Shown one piece after another: positions 25,203-36,183 of a DNA stretch of 64,000 bases. The stretch's first letter is position 1. Each line of letters begins with the position of its first letter. The stretch is from Halospina denitrificans (GTDB lineage: Bacteria; Pseudomonadota; Gammaproteobacteria; Pseudomonadales; Oleiphilaceae): positions 166,695-230,694 of the forward strand of contig NZ_SOAX01000008.1 of NCBI RefSeq assembly GCF_004364635.1, read 5' to 3'. Position numbers and translations under genes: made by a program. The notes under the pieces were generated by a model. That model was given only the letters and a program-made list of their open reading frames with translations, did not search any database and was not told the DNA's origin.

Positions 25203-26219
25203 ATGGGTCTGTTGATTGAAGGCGTCTGGCACGACCAGTGGTATGACACCGCCAAGAGCCGAGGCGAGTTTGTGCGTGAGAGTGCCCAGTTCCGCAACTG
25301 GGTGACGGCGGATGGTGCCGCGGGGCCGACCGGGGAAGCCGGATTCAGGGCTGAGCCCGGGCGCTACCATCTCTACGTGTCCCTGGCCTGTCCCTGGGCC
25401 CACCGGACCCTGATCTTCAGAAAGCTCAAGGGCCTGGAGGACAGTATCTCGCTGTCCATCGTGCACCCGGATATGCTGGAGAACGGCTGGGAATTCAGGC
25501 CGGATGAGCCCTTCCACCAGGATACGGTCAATGATGCCCGTTACATGCACCAGATCTACACGGCGGATACACCGGACTATACCGGGCGGGTGACGATCCC
25601 GTTGCTGTGGGACAAACAGCAGCAGCGCATCGTAAGCAATGAATCAGCGGATATCATCCGCATGTTCAATTCGGCATTCGATGACGTTGGCGCCACGCCC
25701 TTGGATTTCTATCCGGAGGCGTTGCGGGACGAGATCAATGCGGTCAATGAGGGCATCTACCACAACGTCAACAACGGTGTTTACAGGGCCGGGTTTGCGA
25801 CGGCCCAGGACAAGTACGAACAGGCTTTCCAGGAAGTATTCAGTACCCTAGACTGGCTGGAGGAGCGCCTTTCGGGGCAGCGTTACCTGGTGGGCAATCG
25901 GCTCACCGAGGCGGATTGGCGGTTGTTTACCACCCTGGTGCGGTTTGATGCGGTCTACTACAGCCACTTCAAGTGCAACCGTCACCAGCTTCGGGATTTT
26001 CCCAACCTGCAGGGTTACCTGAAAGACCTGTACCAGGTCCCCGGCGTGTCGGAAACGGTCAATCTGGACCAGATCAAGCGGCATTATTACCGCAGCCAGC
26101 GCACCATCAATCCCACGCAGATCGTCCCTGTGGGCCCAAAGGTTGAGCTTGCGGATGGCCATGATCGAGCCCGGCTCGGGCCCGATTTCCCGGAGGCGTG
26201 TTCAACGCAGGCCGGTTAG
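25203..26219 (+). CDS. yqjG: Glutathionyl-hydroquinone reductase (Xi-class GST)
   Basis: 338 aa. It reduces glutathionyl-hydroquinones with glutathione, protecting against reactive quinones. The active Cys lies in SLACPWAHRT (about residue 63), the Xi-class CPWA signature; the GST C-terminal helical domain starts near 180 with YHNVNNGVYRAGFA. AGGAT precedes ATG 25203. It converges with ispB, whose stop overlaps by 4 bp. The adjacent divergent LysR gene is a likely regulator. Confidence 0.93.
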   Translation: MGLLIEGVWHDQWYDTAKSRGEFVRESAQFRNWVTADGAAGPTGEAGFRAEPGRYHLYVSLACPWAHRTLIFRKLKGLEDSISLSIVHPDMLENGWEFRPDEPFHQDTVNDARYMHQIYTADTPDYTGRVTIPLLWDKQQQRIVSNESADIIRMFNSAFDDVGATPLDFYPEALRDEINAVNEGIYHNVNNGVYRAGFATAQDKYEQAFQEVFSTLDWLEERLSGQRYLVGNRLTEADWRLFTTLVRFDAVYYSHFKCNRHQLRDFPNLQGYLKDLYQVPGVSETVNLDQIKRHYYRSQRTINPTQIVPVGPKVELADGHDRARLGPDFPEACSTQAG

Positions 26220-27184
26220 GAGGCGCGGTCCACGGCAAGGTTGATCAGGCTCGACATGGCGTCGCGGTGAGGGGAGGGCGGCAGCTTTTCGAGGCTGGAG
26301 CGGGCCTTGTGGGCATGTTCCCGGGCCCTGTCCAGCGAATATTCCAATGCGCCGGTGGCCTGTACCGCTTCAAGGATGGCCGCCAGGTTATCCAGCCCGC
26401 CCTCGCGGATTGCCTTCCTGATCAGGGTTCTCTGCTCGGCGGTGCCTGTTGCCATGGCGTGGATTAGCGGCAGCGTCGCCTTGCCCTCCGCCAGGTCGTC
26501 GCCCACGTTCTTGCCCATCTCCGCCGGGTCGCCCTGGTAGTCCAGCACATCGTCGACAATCTGGAAGGCAAGGCCGAGATGGCAGCCGTAATTGCGCAGA
26601 GCTGTCTCTGTGTCGGGGTCGGCCTCCGCCAGCACACCGGCGGAGTGGGACGCGGCCTGGAACAGCATGGCAGTCTTGTTGTGGATGACCGTCATGTACT
26701 GCTCTTCGCTCAGGTCCGGGTTCCGGCTGTTGACGAGCTGCAGGACTTCGCCCTCGGCAATCACGGCCGTGGCATCCGACAGAAGCTCCATGACGCGCAT
26801 GCTGCCCATCTCCACCATCATCTGGAAGGAACGGGAGTAGAGGAAGTCGCCCACCAGGACGCTGGGCGCATTACCCCAGCGGGCATTGGCGGTAGTCCGG
26901 CCACGGCGCAGTTCTGAGGTATCCACCACGTCGTCGTGGAGCAGGGTTGCGGTGTGCAGGAACTCAATAACGGCGGCCAGCTTGGCGTGCTGCTCACCCC
27001 GGTAATCCAGCGCCCCGGCACTCAGGAGTACCAGCAGCGGACGCAGGCGTTTGCCGCCGCTGTCCACGATGTAATGGCCGATGTGCTCCACGAGTGGCAC
27101 ATGGGAAGTCAACTGCTCATGGATCAGCGCATTGACCTGTTCGAAGTCGGTCCGGACCGGGTTGTAGATGGATTCCATGCTCAT
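26216..27184 (-). CDS. ispB: Octaprenyl diphosphate synthase (polyprenyl synthetase)
   Basis: 322 aa, all-trans polyprenyl synthase that extends farnesyl diphosphate to make the ubiquinone side chain. The two Asp-rich motifs are seen: LLHDDVVDTSELRRGR (first DDxxD) and FQIVDDVLDYQGD (second). GGKRLRPLLV marks the isopentenyl-diphosphate site. The actual chain length (eight or nine) cannot be read. The usual order ispB divergent from rplU-rpmA is disturbed here: nhaC and a channel gene lie between them. The ATG at 27184 is chosen; a longer frame reaches 27247. Confidence 0.93.
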   Translation of the reverse strand: MSMESIYNPVRTDFEQVNALIHEQLTSHVPLVEHIGHYIVDSGGKRLRPLLVLLSAGALDYRGEQHAKLAAVIEFLHTATLLHDDVVDTSELRRGRTTANARWGNAPSVLVGDFLYSRSFQMMVEMGSMRVMELLSDATAVIAEGEVLQLVNSRNPDLSEEQYMTVIHNKTAMLFQAASHSAGVLAEADPDTETALRNYGCHLGLAFQIVDDVLDYQGDPAEMGKNVGDDLAEGKATLPLIHAMATGTAEQRTLIRKAIREGGLDNLAAILEAVQATGALEYSLDRAREHAHKARSSLEKLPPSPHRDAMSSLINLAVDRAS

Positions 27185-27274
27185 AGGGAAATGCCGATTG
27201 ACCCTCGAAAGAGCCCGTACATTATGGGGTGGTGCCGGGGCTGTCAACTTGATTTCTCAAGGTTTCCCGGCCTG

Positions 27275-28849
27275 TTACACCGTCAAGAAAGCCAGCAGCG
27301 TATAGGCCAGGATGGCCAGTCCGCCGGCTACCGATGCCAGTGGCAACTGGGTTTTCACATGATCCATCAGGTCCGCGCCGGTGGCGAGTGAGGACAGCAC
27401 GGTGGTATCCGAGATGGGCGAGCACTGGTCGCCATAGACGGCCCCACCCACCACGGCGCTGAAGCACAGCGTGATGAAGAATGGGTCCGGCGCAATGTGC
27501 CAGGCCAGGGGCAGGGCAATGGGGAAGACCACGGCATAGGTACCCCAGGAGGTGCCAGTCGCGAACGCGATAATCAGGCAGAGTACGACGAGCAGGCCCG
27601 GCAGGAGCACGGCGGGAAGGGCATCGCCCACCGCAGCCACCAGGTAGTCGGCGGTTCCTACCGCGTCAGTGACCTCCTTCAGGGAAACGGCCAGCGCCAG
27701 GATGATGGCGCCGATGGTCACCCCTTTGCAGCCGTCGATAAAGCCGCCCATGACGTCCGAAAAGGCCATGCCTTTCAGCAGGGCGATTCCCATTCCGGCC
27801 AGAACAGCGAGCAGGAAGGCCTCGGCAATGAGCAGCATGGGATCCTGGTCGCCTCCGGTCCACCCCAGGAAAAAGTAGGTCACGATGTACGGAATGATGG
27901 CCACACCAAGGAGGGTGCCGATCGGACCCAGGAAGTCCAGGAGCCCCGGGGAATAGTTCGCCGGTATCCGGCTGTCGGTGAGCTCCCTGGCGGTAAGCGG
28001 GGTGGCTCCACTGCGGTCCAGTTCACCTGTGTCCCGTGCTCTGGCAATGGCGTCGCGCATGCGTCGGGTTGGGCTGAAGGGCAGCTTCTCCCATGCAAAC
28101 AGCAGGGCCAGGATCAGGGCAAAGATGGCGTAGAAGTTGTAGGGCAGCGACTGGAAGAAGAACTGGATGCCATCCTGATTGGTGTCAAACAGGGGGATGG
28201 TGCCCGCGACAAGGCCGCCAATGTAGATGGGCCAGACGTTGAAGGGGATGATTGTCGCCGCCGGGGATGCCGTGGAGTCCACCATGTAGGACAGTTCTTC
28301 GTGGGAAACCCTGTGTTCATCGGCGACGGGGCGTGCGGTGGTTCCCGTCAGCACCGTGGAGATGGTGCCTCCCTGATGAAAAATGAGCCCCATTATCCAG
28401 GTAAAGAATTTCGCGGAGCGTGGCCCTTTCACCATTCTGCGGCTGGCCCACTGGGCAAACTGGAGGGCACCGCCGGTGCGCGTCCAGATCCCGATGAGCC
28501 CGCCCAGCGCCCAGAGATAGACAAGCAGGATCAGCGCAAAGCTTTCCGTGCCGATGGCCGGAATCAGGAAAGCGTCGATGACATTGATGTTCCCCGAAAT
28601 GATGCCGCCGGCGAGGATACCGATGAACAGCGCACTCACCACCTCCTGGAGCCAGAACGCCAGAACAATGGCAATCAACGGGGGCAGAAGGGACCAGAGC
28701 CCGTAGTGCTCAACGTTTTCTTCCGGGCTGCCTGACAGGGCGATGGCAAGTGCCAGCCCGGCCAGAACCAGTGCGACCGCGATCCAGCGCCCCCATCCGG
28801 GCGCGGTGTGGCGCGGGTTGTGTCCATCGGTGTTGTCTTTATCCGTCAT
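27275..28849 (-). CDS. NhaC-family Na+/H+ antiporter
   Basis: 524 aa, with about 11-13 membrane helices. The sequence matches the NhaC family: GLIFHQGGTISTVLTGTT, VDSTASPAATIIPFNVWPIY and FATGTSWGTYAVVFPIALPL are typical. The C-terminal region, VGGAVYGDQCSPISDTTVLSS, is the family's conserved cation site. It would export Na+ in exchange for H+, fitting a salty habitat. The start at 28849 follows CAGGGACAGG. A TTG 7 codons upstream is possible. Confidence 0.9.
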   Translation of the reverse strand: MTDKDNTDGHNPRHTAPGWGRWIAVALVLAGLALAIALSGSPEENVEHYGLWSLLPPLIAIVLAFWLQEVVSALFIGILAGGIISGNINVIDAFLIPAIGTESFALILLVYLWALGGLIGIWTRTGGALQFAQWASRRMVKGPRSAKFFTWIMGLIFHQGGTISTVLTGTTARPVADEHRVSHEELSYMVDSTASPAATIIPFNVWPIYIGGLVAGTIPLFDTNQDGIQFFFQSLPYNFYAIFALILALLFAWEKLPFSPTRRMRDAIARARDTGELDRSGATPLTARELTDSRIPANYSPGLLDFLGPIGTLLGVAIIPYIVTYFFLGWTGGDQDPMLLIAEAFLLAVLAGMGIALLKGMAFSDVMGGFIDGCKGVTIGAIILALAVSLKEVTDAVGTADYLVAAVGDALPAVLLPGLLVVLCLIIAFATGTSWGTYAVVFPIALPLAWHIAPDPFFITLCFSAVVGGAVYGDQCSPISDTTVLSSLATGADLMDHVKTQLPLASVAGGLAILAYTLLAFLTV

Positions 28850-28914
28850 GGGCCTGTCCCTGTTGTCCAACCGTCATTTGCATTCTAGAGGAAAGTTTTC
28901 AGGCCTGTCCGCCC

Positions 28915-29748
28915 TCACCGGTTCTGTGAATCCTCGGCCGGCGGTAATTCCGTGCCGCAGCGGATGCAGAAAAGGGCATCCGGGTCGTGTTCAGGGAGAT
29001 GGCAGTTCGGGCATTCGCGCCCAAATCGACGGCGGGTTGCCGAGGCCGATATCTCGGCGGATACAATGCCAGTCGGAACGGCAATAATGGCGTATCCGGT
29101 AATCATGGCAAGGGTTGCAATGGTCTTGCCCAATGCCGTCTGGGGGATGATGTCGCCGTAACCCACGGTGGTAATGGTGACCACCGCCCAGTAAATGCTC
29201 ATGGGGATGCTGGTGAAACCGTTGGATGGCCCTTCAATGACATAGATGAGGCTGCCGAAGAGCACCATCAGCACCAGGATCGAGAACATGAAGACACCGA
29301 TCTTGCGCCATGCTCGCAGCAGGGACTGGGCCAGCTCGCCGGCCTCGCTCATGAACTGGAACAGCTTCAGTACCCGGAATATGCGCAGCACCCGCAGAAA
29401 CCGGATGGTCAGCATGTAATTGGCGCCGGGGAGAATCAGGCTGAGGTAGGTGGGGATCACGGAGAGCAGGTCAACGATGCCGAAGAAACTCCTGGCATAG
29501 CGTGTCGGCCGTTCGCTGACCCAGAGCCGCACCAGATACTCGATGCTGAACAGGATGGTGAAGAACCACTCGGCGATGTACAGCTCCCGGCCCCACTCGG
29601 CATTCACGCTCTCGATACTGTCCAGCATGACTGCCAGCACACTGACCAGGATGGTCACGATCAACAACTGGTCGAAGAGTGCCCCGGCCCGGGTGTCCGT
29701 GCCGAAGATGATGTGGCGCCAGCGTTCCCGCCGAGTCAGCTCGCTCAT
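28915..29748 (-). CDS. Voltage-gated potassium channel family protein with C-terminal zinc ribbon
   Basis: 277 aa, six-helix Kv-type channel. The S4 voltage sensor has Arg/Lys every third residue (R116, R119, R122, R125, K128) and the selectivity filter TTVGYGD is at 193-199. The C-terminus, after the pore helix, has two CxxC pairs (C246/C249 and C261/C264) forming a predicted zinc ribbon, CPNC and CIRC. KvAP- and KcsA-type bacterial channels do not usually end that way; similar tails occur in some Gammaproteobacteria as I recall. The gene is minus strand, next to nhaC in the same direction, 66 bp apart. Confidence 0.88.
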   Translation of the reverse strand: MSELTRRERWRHIIFGTDTRAGALFDQLLIVTILVSVLAVMLDSIESVNAEWGRELYIAEWFFTILFSIEYLVRLWVSERPTRYARSFFGIVDLLSVIPTYLSLILPGANYMLTIRFLRVLRIFRVLKLFQFMSEAGELAQSLLRAWRKIGVFMFSILVLMVLFGSLIYVIEGPSNGFTSIPMSIYWAVVTITTVGYGDIIPQTALGKTIATLAMITGYAIIAVPTGIVSAEISASATRRRFGRECPNCHLPEHDPDALFCIRCGTELPPAEDSQNR

Positions 29749-29797
29749 GATTAGTGTCCCTGTATCAGTGCCCTTACAAGTTAATCGAGTGCGGCGC

Positions 29798-29826
29798 TTG
29801 TTTCCAGTGCCCGATTTTCATATAAT
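29798..29826 (+). promoter_or_regulatory. Sigma-70 promoter for rplU-rpmA
   Basis: TTGTTT (29798-29803), 17-bp spacer, perfect TATAAT (29821-29826). It lies 113 bp before the L21 start codon and is followed by a leader of about 105 nt that may hold autoregulatory structure; none was recognised. Confidence 0.75.
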
Positions 29827-29938
29827 TCGCGGCCCTGCAACTCATCCCAAAACCTGCGCTCCCTGTTATAGGGTTGCCAGAGCGCTTCCCTTAGAAGCAG
29901 GCCAAAGAGCAGGGATGGGTCTACAACGGAGACGACGC

Positions 29939-30250
29939 ATGTACGCAGTAATTGTCAGCGGTGGTAAACAGCACCGTGTCCGCGAGGGCGAAAAGCTCAA
30001 GCTGGAAAAGATTGAAACCGAGACCGGTGGCAACGTCGAGTTCGACCGGGTGCTTATGGTCGGCGAAGGCGACGACGTGAAAGTGGGTACGCCCACGGTT
30101 GACGGCGCCAAGGTCACGGCGGAAGTGGTTGACCACGGTCGCCACGACAAGATCCGCATCATCAAGTTCAAGCGCCGTAAGCACCACATGAAGCAGATGG
30201 GGCATCGGCAGTGGTACACTGAAGTCAAGATTACTGGCATCAAGGCTTAA
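29939..30250 (+). CDS. rplU: 50S ribosomal protein L21
   Basis: 103 aa, equal to E. coli. [20 protein letters not shown] start, and the C-terminal [20 protein letters not shown] block are diagnostic. It binds 23S rRNA domain near L20. I set the start at ATG 29939 behind GGAGACG. L27 follows 12 bp later. Confidence 0.99.
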   Translation: MYAVIVSGGKQHRVREGEKLKLEKIETETGGNVEFDRVLMVGEGDDVKVGTPTVDGAKVTAEVVDHGRHDKIRIIKFKRRKHHMKQMGHRQWYTEVKITGIKA

Positions 30251-30262
30251 AGGAGCGAAACC

Positions 30263-30523
30263 ATGGCTCATAAAAAGGCAGCGGGCAGTACGCGCAACGG
30301 GCGCGATTCAGAGTCGAAACGCCTTGGCGTCAAGGCATTCGGCGGCCAGAGCGTCCAGCCGGGCAGCATCATCGTACGCCAGCGTGGCTCCAGCTTTCAC
30401 GCCGGCCAGGGTGTTGGCATTGGCAAGGACTTTACGCTCTTCGCACTGGATGAAGGCGTGGTCAAGTTTGCGGTGAAGGGTCCCCGGAACCGGAAGTATG
30501 TGAGCGTCGAAGCCGCCGGCTGA
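30263..30523 (+). CDS. rpmA: 50S ribosomal protein L27
   Basis: 86 aa. [21 protein letters not shown]-terminus reaches the peptidyl transferase centre; no N-terminal cleavage leader of the Firmicute type. AAAGGAG precedes the ATG. Followed by a 131-bp structured gap, then obgE. Confidence 0.99.
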   Translation: MAHKKAAGSTRNGRDSESKRLGVKAFGGQSVQPGSIIVRQRGSSFHAGQGVGIGKDFTLFALDEGVVKFAVKGPRNRKYVSVEAAG

Positions 30524-30553
30524 ACGCAGCACGTACGATCACCAGATACAGGA

Positions 30554-31830
<1,277 letters not shown>

Positions 31831-31845
31831 GGGAGTCGTTGCCCC

Positions 31846-32973
31846 ATGAGCGAACGCCAACGGATTTCCGGCGCCAGGCGCCTGGTGGTGAAGATTGGCA
31901 GCGCCCTGCTGACCAATGACGGGCGTGGTCTGGCCTCTGCCGAACTGACGCACTGGGTCGATCAGATCATGGCCTGGCACCGGGCCGGCACCGAGATTGT
32001 GCTGGTATCTTCGGGGGCGGTTGCCGAGGGCATGAGTCGCCTTGGCTGGAAGCAGCGCCCCGAGCACGTGCACGAGCTTCAGGCCGCCGCCGCGGTGGGC
32101 CAGATGGGCCTGATCCAGGCCTGGGAAGTGCAGTTCCAGCGCCACGGCACCCATACGGCCCAGGTGCTGCTGACCCATGACGACCTTTCCGACCGCAAAC
32201 GCTATCTCAATGCCCGCAGCACCCTGAGGACCCTCCTGCCGCTCGGGGTCATCCCCATCGTGAACGAAAACGACACCGTCGTGACGGATGAAATCCGCTT
32301 CGGGGACAACGATACCTTGGGGGCGCTCGTGGCCAATCTCGTCGAGGCCGATGGCCTGATCCTGCTGACGGATCAGGAGGGGCTCTACGACAGTGATCCC
32401 CGCCATAACCCGAACGCCCAGCTCATTCGCGAAGCGCGCGCCAATGACGAGCGCCTGGATGCGATGGTTTCCGACGGCGGGCGCGGTGCCCTGGGCAGTG
32501 GCGGGATGCAGACCAAGGTCCGCGCGGCCCGTCTCGCGGCCCGCTCCGGTGCTTTCACCCTGATCGCGGGCGGTAAGGTTGGCAATGTGCTTGAGCTGGC
32601 GCGCCAGGGAACCGAAGTGGGGTCCCTGCTGCTGCCGGATCAGGAACGCCTGGATGCCCGCAAGCAGTGGCTGGCCGGGCACCTTAGAACGCGCGGTCGC
32701 CTGGTGTTGGATTCGGGAGCGGTCAGGGTGCTTCGCGAAGGAGGGCGCAGCCTGCTTCCGGTTGGTGTGAAACGGGTGGAAGGTGACTTCCGCCGGGGTG
32801 AAATGGTCTCCTGTGTCGACGAGCAGGGCCTCGAGATTGCGCGCGGGCTGGTCAGCTACGATTCAACGGAAGCCGCGCGCATCACCGGCTGTGCCAGCGA
32901 AAAGATTGCCGAACGTCTGGGCTATGTGTCTGAAGAAGAGTTGATTCACCGGGACAACATGGTGTTGGTCTAA
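31846..32973 (+). CDS. proB: Glutamate 5-kinase
   Basis: 375 aa. Step one of proline synthesis: ATP phosphorylates glutamate. The amino-acid kinase domain (1-260: [60 protein letters not shown]) is followed by a PUA domain (275-370, [20 protein letters not shown]). It is normally feedback-inhibited by proline, and its product is part of the osmolyte supply in salt-living bacteria. It follows obgE by 15 bp, a shared operon, and ends before a bidirectional terminator. Confidence 0.97.
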   Translation: MSERQRISGARRLVVKIGSALLTNDGRGLASAELTHWVDQIMAWHRAGTEIVLVSSGAVAEGMSRLGWKQRPEHVHELQAAAAVGQMGLIQAWEVQFQRHGTHTAQVLLTHDDLSDRKRYLNARSTLRTLLPLGVIPIVNENDTVVTDEIRFGDNDTLGALVANLVEADGLILLTDQEGLYDSDPRHNPNAQLIREARANDERLDAMVSDGGRGALGSGGMQTKVRAARLAARSGAFTLIAGGKVGNVLELARQGTEVGSLLLPDQERLDARKQWLAGHLRTRGRLVLDSGAVRVLREGGRSLLPVGVKRVEGDFRRGEMVSCVDEQGLEIARGLVSYDSTEAARITGCASEKIAERLGYVSEEELIHRDNMVLV

Positions 32974-32993
32974 CGGACGCCCCTCCAGGAACG

Positions 32994-33021
32994 AAAAAAC
33001 CCCGCTGAAGCGGGGTTTTTT
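32994..33021. terminator. Bidirectional terminator between proB and rpsT
   Basis: AAAAAACCCCGC, TGAA loop, GCGGGGTTTTTT: a symmetric stem flanked by A-run and T-run, so it can stop transcripts from both proB (plus) and rpsT (minus). Confidence 0.9.
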
Positions 33022-33046
33022 CTGTCTGTCACCCGGCGGCGGGGTT

Positions 33047-33316
33047 TCAGGCGGACTTGAGAGCCTTGATGTGCGCGCTCAGGCGACTCTTGTGCCGTGC
33101 CACCTTATTCCGGGCAAAGATGCCCTTGTTGACGGAGCTGTCCAGAACCGGCTCGGCTTTCTGGAACGCTTCCTTGGCTCCTTCATAGTTGCCGGCCTTG
33201 ATCTGGCTCTCGACTTTCTTGATATAGGTGCGGGCCTCGGAGCGCTGGCCTGCGTTGTGCTTGCGGCGTTCTTCGTTGAGACGCGCGCGCTTTCGTGCTT
33301 GCGGAGAGTTAGCCAC
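33047..33316 (-). CDS. rpsT: 30S ribosomal protein S20
   Basis: 89 aa, Lys/Arg-rich helical protein binding the 16S 5' domain: VANSPQARKRARLNEERR N-terminus; GIFARNKVARHKSRLSAHIK C-terminus. I chose GTG 33316 (GAGGAGTCAAAC in front), because S20 begins at (M)ANxxxARKR; the frame runs upstream to 33346 without family similarity. A non-AUG start is common for S20 (UUG in E. coli) and is linked to its autoregulation. Confidence 0.97.
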   Translation of the reverse strand: MANSPQARKRARLNEERRKHNAGQRSEARTYIKKVESQIKAGNYEGAKEAFQKAEPVLDSSVNKGIFARNKVARHKSRLSAHIKALKSA

Positions 33317-33366
33317 CGTTTGACTCCTCGAGATCCGGTTGTTCATTGATTCTGAAATGACGCGGA

Positions 33367-33395
33367 ATAATGCCGTCAGTCCGGCGCTTTGTCAA
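33367..33395 (-). promoter_or_regulatory. Sigma-70 promoter for rpsT
   Basis: On the minus strand: perfect -35 TTGACA (33390-33395), 17-bp spacer, -10 CATTAT (33367-33372). About 50 bp upstream of the S20 start. Strong promoter as expected for a ribosomal protein. Confidence 0.75.
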
Positions 33396-33476
33396 GCTGG
33401 GAAGGGCGAAACGGTCGTCAGTCGTGGTGCAGGGTGGTAGTATCCGGCTTCCCGTTCAGCACCAGTGGCAGTGTTC

Positions 33477-35078
33477 ATGGCAAACGAACCGGAATCCGGT
33501 GAGACCCCAGAAGCGGCCCAGCCTTCCGAAGACGGCTTTATTCCCGGCCGTGGATTGCTGGGTTCGTCCGGCATTTTTGCAGTCTTTACCCTGATTTCCC
33601 GCGTTCTGGGGCTGGCCCGGGACATCGTTATCGCCCGTTATTTCGGGGCCGGGCCGGCGGCGGATGCGTTCTTCGTCGCCTTCAAGATTCCCAATTTCCT
33701 GCGCCGGCTGTTTGCCGAGGGCGCGTTCAACCAGGCTTTTGTTCCGGTACTTTCCGAGTACCGGCAGAAGTACGGTGTGGGCAGCATCCATTCGCTGGTG
33801 AATGCCGTTTCCGGGTCGCTCGGCTTCGCATTGCTGGTGCTCTCCGTGCTGGCGGTCCTGGGGTCGCCACTGATCACGGGCCTCTTCGCGCCCGGCTTCA
33901 TCGGTGATGAGACACGTTTTCCGCTGGCCGTGGAAATGCTGCGGATCACCTTTCCCTATCTGATGCTGATCTCGCTTACGGCTTTTTCCGGGAGCGTGCT
34001 GAACAGCTATGACCGCTTCGGGGTTCAGGCCTTTACGCCGGTTATTCTCAACCTGAGCATGATCGCCTCCGCCATCTATCTGACCCCCTATATGCGCGAG
34101 CCGGTTCTGGCGCTGGCCTGGGGGGTGCTGATTGCCGGTGTTCTGCAGCTGCTGTTCCAGCTTCCCTTCCTGATGCAGCTCAACCTGCTCCCCAGACCCC
34201 GGGTCGATTATCGCCACGAGGGGGTGATACAGATCATGAAACTGATGGCGCCGGCGTTGTTCGGCGTGTCCGTCAGCCAGATCAATCTGCTGCTCGACAC
34301 CGTCCTGGCGTCTTTCCTGGAAACCGGGAGCGTGTCCTGGCTTTACTATTCAGACCGGCTATCGGAGCTGCCGCTGGGGGTTTTCGGGGTGGCGATTGGC
34401 ACTGTGATTCTTCCCAACCTATCCAGGAAGCACGCCTCCGAATCCAGGGAGGCGTTCTCCCGCACCCTGGACTGGGCGCTGCGCTCGGTACTGCTGCTGG
34501 GTATTCCGGCAGGGTTGGCGCTCTGCCTGCTCGCGGAGCCCATGATCGCGACCCTGTTTCACTACGGGGAGACCTCCGCCAGAGATGTGATCATGTCCGC
34601 TCAGAGCCTCAGGGCCTACGCGTTGGCGCTGATGGCTTTCATGCTTGTGAAGGTGCTCGCGCCGGGCTTCTTCTCGCGCCAGGACATGACCACGCCCGTC
34701 CGTATTGCCGTGATTGCCATGACGGCGAACATGGTCTTCAATCTGATCCTGATCTGGCCCCTGGCGCACGCCGGCCTGGCCCTGGCGACGGCACTCTCGG
34801 CCTGGATGAACGCCAGCCTGCTGCTGCGCGGCCTCCGTCGGGAGGGCGTATTCCGTCCTCTGCCCGGATGGGGGCGCTTCGGCGCGCAGTTGCTGGTGGC
34901 CAACGGCGCCATGGGTGCCATGCTCTGGTTCCTTGCCTCCCCGGGAAGAAGCTGGCTTGGTTTCTCCCTGGGGGAACGGCTGCTGGAGATGGGGCTGCTC
35001 GTGACCGGCGGTGCGCTGCTCTATTTCCTGGTTCTGATCGCAACCGGTGTGCGCTGGCGCCATTTCCGCATGCAGTGA
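33477..35078 (+). CDS. murJ: Lipid II flippase MurJ
   Basis: 533 aa from ATG 33477; about 14 membrane helices. It flips undecaprenyl-linked peptidoglycan precursor across the inner membrane. Family blocks: LLGSSGIFAVFTLISRVLGL at the N-terminus, then ARYFGAGPAADAFFVAFKIP and FAEGAFNQAFVPVLSEY, and YSDRLSELPLGVFGVAIGTV in the middle. It has an N-terminal extension of about 25 residues before the first helix; an in-frame GTG at 33465 is also possible. It is divergent from rpsT, as in Pseudomonas. Confidence 0.96.
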   Translation: MANEPESGETPEAAQPSEDGFIPGRGLLGSSGIFAVFTLISRVLGLARDIVIARYFGAGPAADAFFVAFKIPNFLRRLFAEGAFNQAFVPVLSEYRQKYGVGSIHSLVNAVSGSLGFALLVLSVLAVLGSPLITGLFAPGFIGDETRFPLAVEMLRITFPYLMLISLTAFSGSVLNSYDRFGVQAFTPVILNLSMIASAIYLTPYMREPVLALAWGVLIAGVLQLLFQLPFLMQLNLLPRPRVDYRHEGVIQIMKLMAPALFGVSVSQINLLLDTVLASFLETGSVSWLYYSDRLSELPLGVFGVAIGTVILPNLSRKHASESREAFSRTLDWALRSVLLLGIPAGLALCLLAEPMIATLFHYGETSARDVIMSAQSLRAYALALMAFMLVKVLAPGFFSRQDMTTPVRIAVIAMTANMVFNLILIWPLAHAGLALATALSAWMNASLLLRGLRREGVFRPLPGWGRFGAQLLVANGAMGAMLWFLASPGRSWLGFSLGERLLEMGLLVTGGALLYFLVLIATGVRWRHFRMQ

Positions 35079-35110
35079 GCCACGTTTGTGGCAGGTGATC
35101 CTTCCCATGA

Positions 35111-35140
35111 TTGGGCCTTGCGCCGCCATTGCGGTACAAT
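35111..35140 (+). promoter_or_regulatory. Probable promoter for ribF-ileS-lspA-fkpB-ispH
   Basis: TTGGGC (35111-35116), 18-bp spacer, TACAAT (35135-35140), 32 bp before the ribF start. Fair -10, weak -35. Confidence 0.45.
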
Positions 35141-35172
35141 CTGCGGTCCCCTGAACCAATGAGGAAGACTGA

Positions 35173-36153
35173 ATGCGGCTTATTCGCGGGCTGCACAACC
35201 TTAAACAGCTCCCCGAGCGCAGTGACAATCCCCTGAAAGACGGGTGTGTCGCCACTATCGGTAACTTCGATGGCATTCACCGGGGTCACCAGGTGATTAT
35301 CGACCAGGTGCGCGACCGGGCCCATCAACTGGGCGTGCCCTCGGTGGTCATGGTCTTCGAGCCGCTTCCGAGGGAGTTCTTCGGGGGAGCCGACGCACCA
35401 GCGCGCCTGATGCGCTTCCGCGAGAAGGTGGAGGTCCTGCTGGCCCATGATGTGGACATCGTGGTGTGCCTGCAGTTCAACTCGCGGCTGCGGAATCTCT
35501 CCGCGATGGAATTTATCGAACAGGTGCTGATTGAAGGGCTGAACGTGCATCACCTGGTGGTGGGCGATGATTTCCGTTTCGGCTGTGACCGCAAGGGTGA
35601 TTTCCGGTTGCTCCAACAGGTTGGTGAGAGTCGGGGCTTCGAGGTGGAACATACGGAAACCATCCGTGTCGGTGGCGACCGGATCAGTTCCACCCGGGTC
35701 CGGCAGGCGCTTGGCGAGAACCGGTTGGCCGATGCCCGCGAGCTGCTGGGTCGGCCCTATACCATTTCCGGCCGGGTGGTTTACGGCAAGGCCCTGGGAA
35801 GGGAGCTCGGTGTGCCCACCGCGAACATCCTCCTGGGCGGCGAAAAACCACCGCTGCGTGGCGTTTACGTGGTGGCGGTGGAAATGCCGGATGGTATTAT
35901 CCAGCGGGGCATGGCCAACATTGGCATGCGACCTACCGTCAATGGGCGGCACCCGTCCCTGGAGGTCCACCTGCTGGATTTCTCCGCCGACCTTTACGGC
36001 ACGCGCCTGACGGTGACCTTCCTCTACCACCTGCGCGACGAGGTCACCTTTGATTCCGTGGCCGAGCTGGAAAACCAGATCCATAGAGACATCAATCAGG
36101 GCCGGGACTGGCTGGCGAACAATCGCACCGTGCCCACCAATGTTGAGCGCTGA
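35173..36153 (+). CDS. ribF: Bifunctional riboflavin kinase/FAD synthetase
   Basis: 326 aa. N-terminal nucleotidyltransferase domain (VATIGNFDGIHRGHQVII, HxGH type; DDFRFGCDRKGDF) makes FAD; C-terminal kinase domain (about 190-310: GRVVYGKALGRELGVPTANI) makes FMN. GAGGAAGA precedes the ATG. It is the first gene of the operon with ileS, 30 bp upstream of it, as in most gammaproteobacteria. Confidence 0.98.
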   Translation: MRLIRGLHNLKQLPERSDNPLKDGCVATIGNFDGIHRGHQVIIDQVRDRAHQLGVPSVVMVFEPLPREFFGGADAPARLMRFREKVEVLLAHDVDIVVCLQFNSRLRNLSAMEFIEQVLIEGLNVHHLVVGDDFRFGCDRKGDFRLLQQVGESRGFEVEHTETIRVGGDRISSTRVRQALGENRLADARELLGRPYTISGRVVYGKALGRELGVPTANILLGGEKPPLRGVYVVAVEMPDGIIQRGMANIGMRPTVNGRHPSLEVHLLDFSADLYGTRLTVTFLYHLRDEVTFDSVAELENQIHRDINQGRDWLANNRTVPTNVER

Positions 36154-36183
36154 CCCAACCGAGACGATCAGAACAGGATCACT

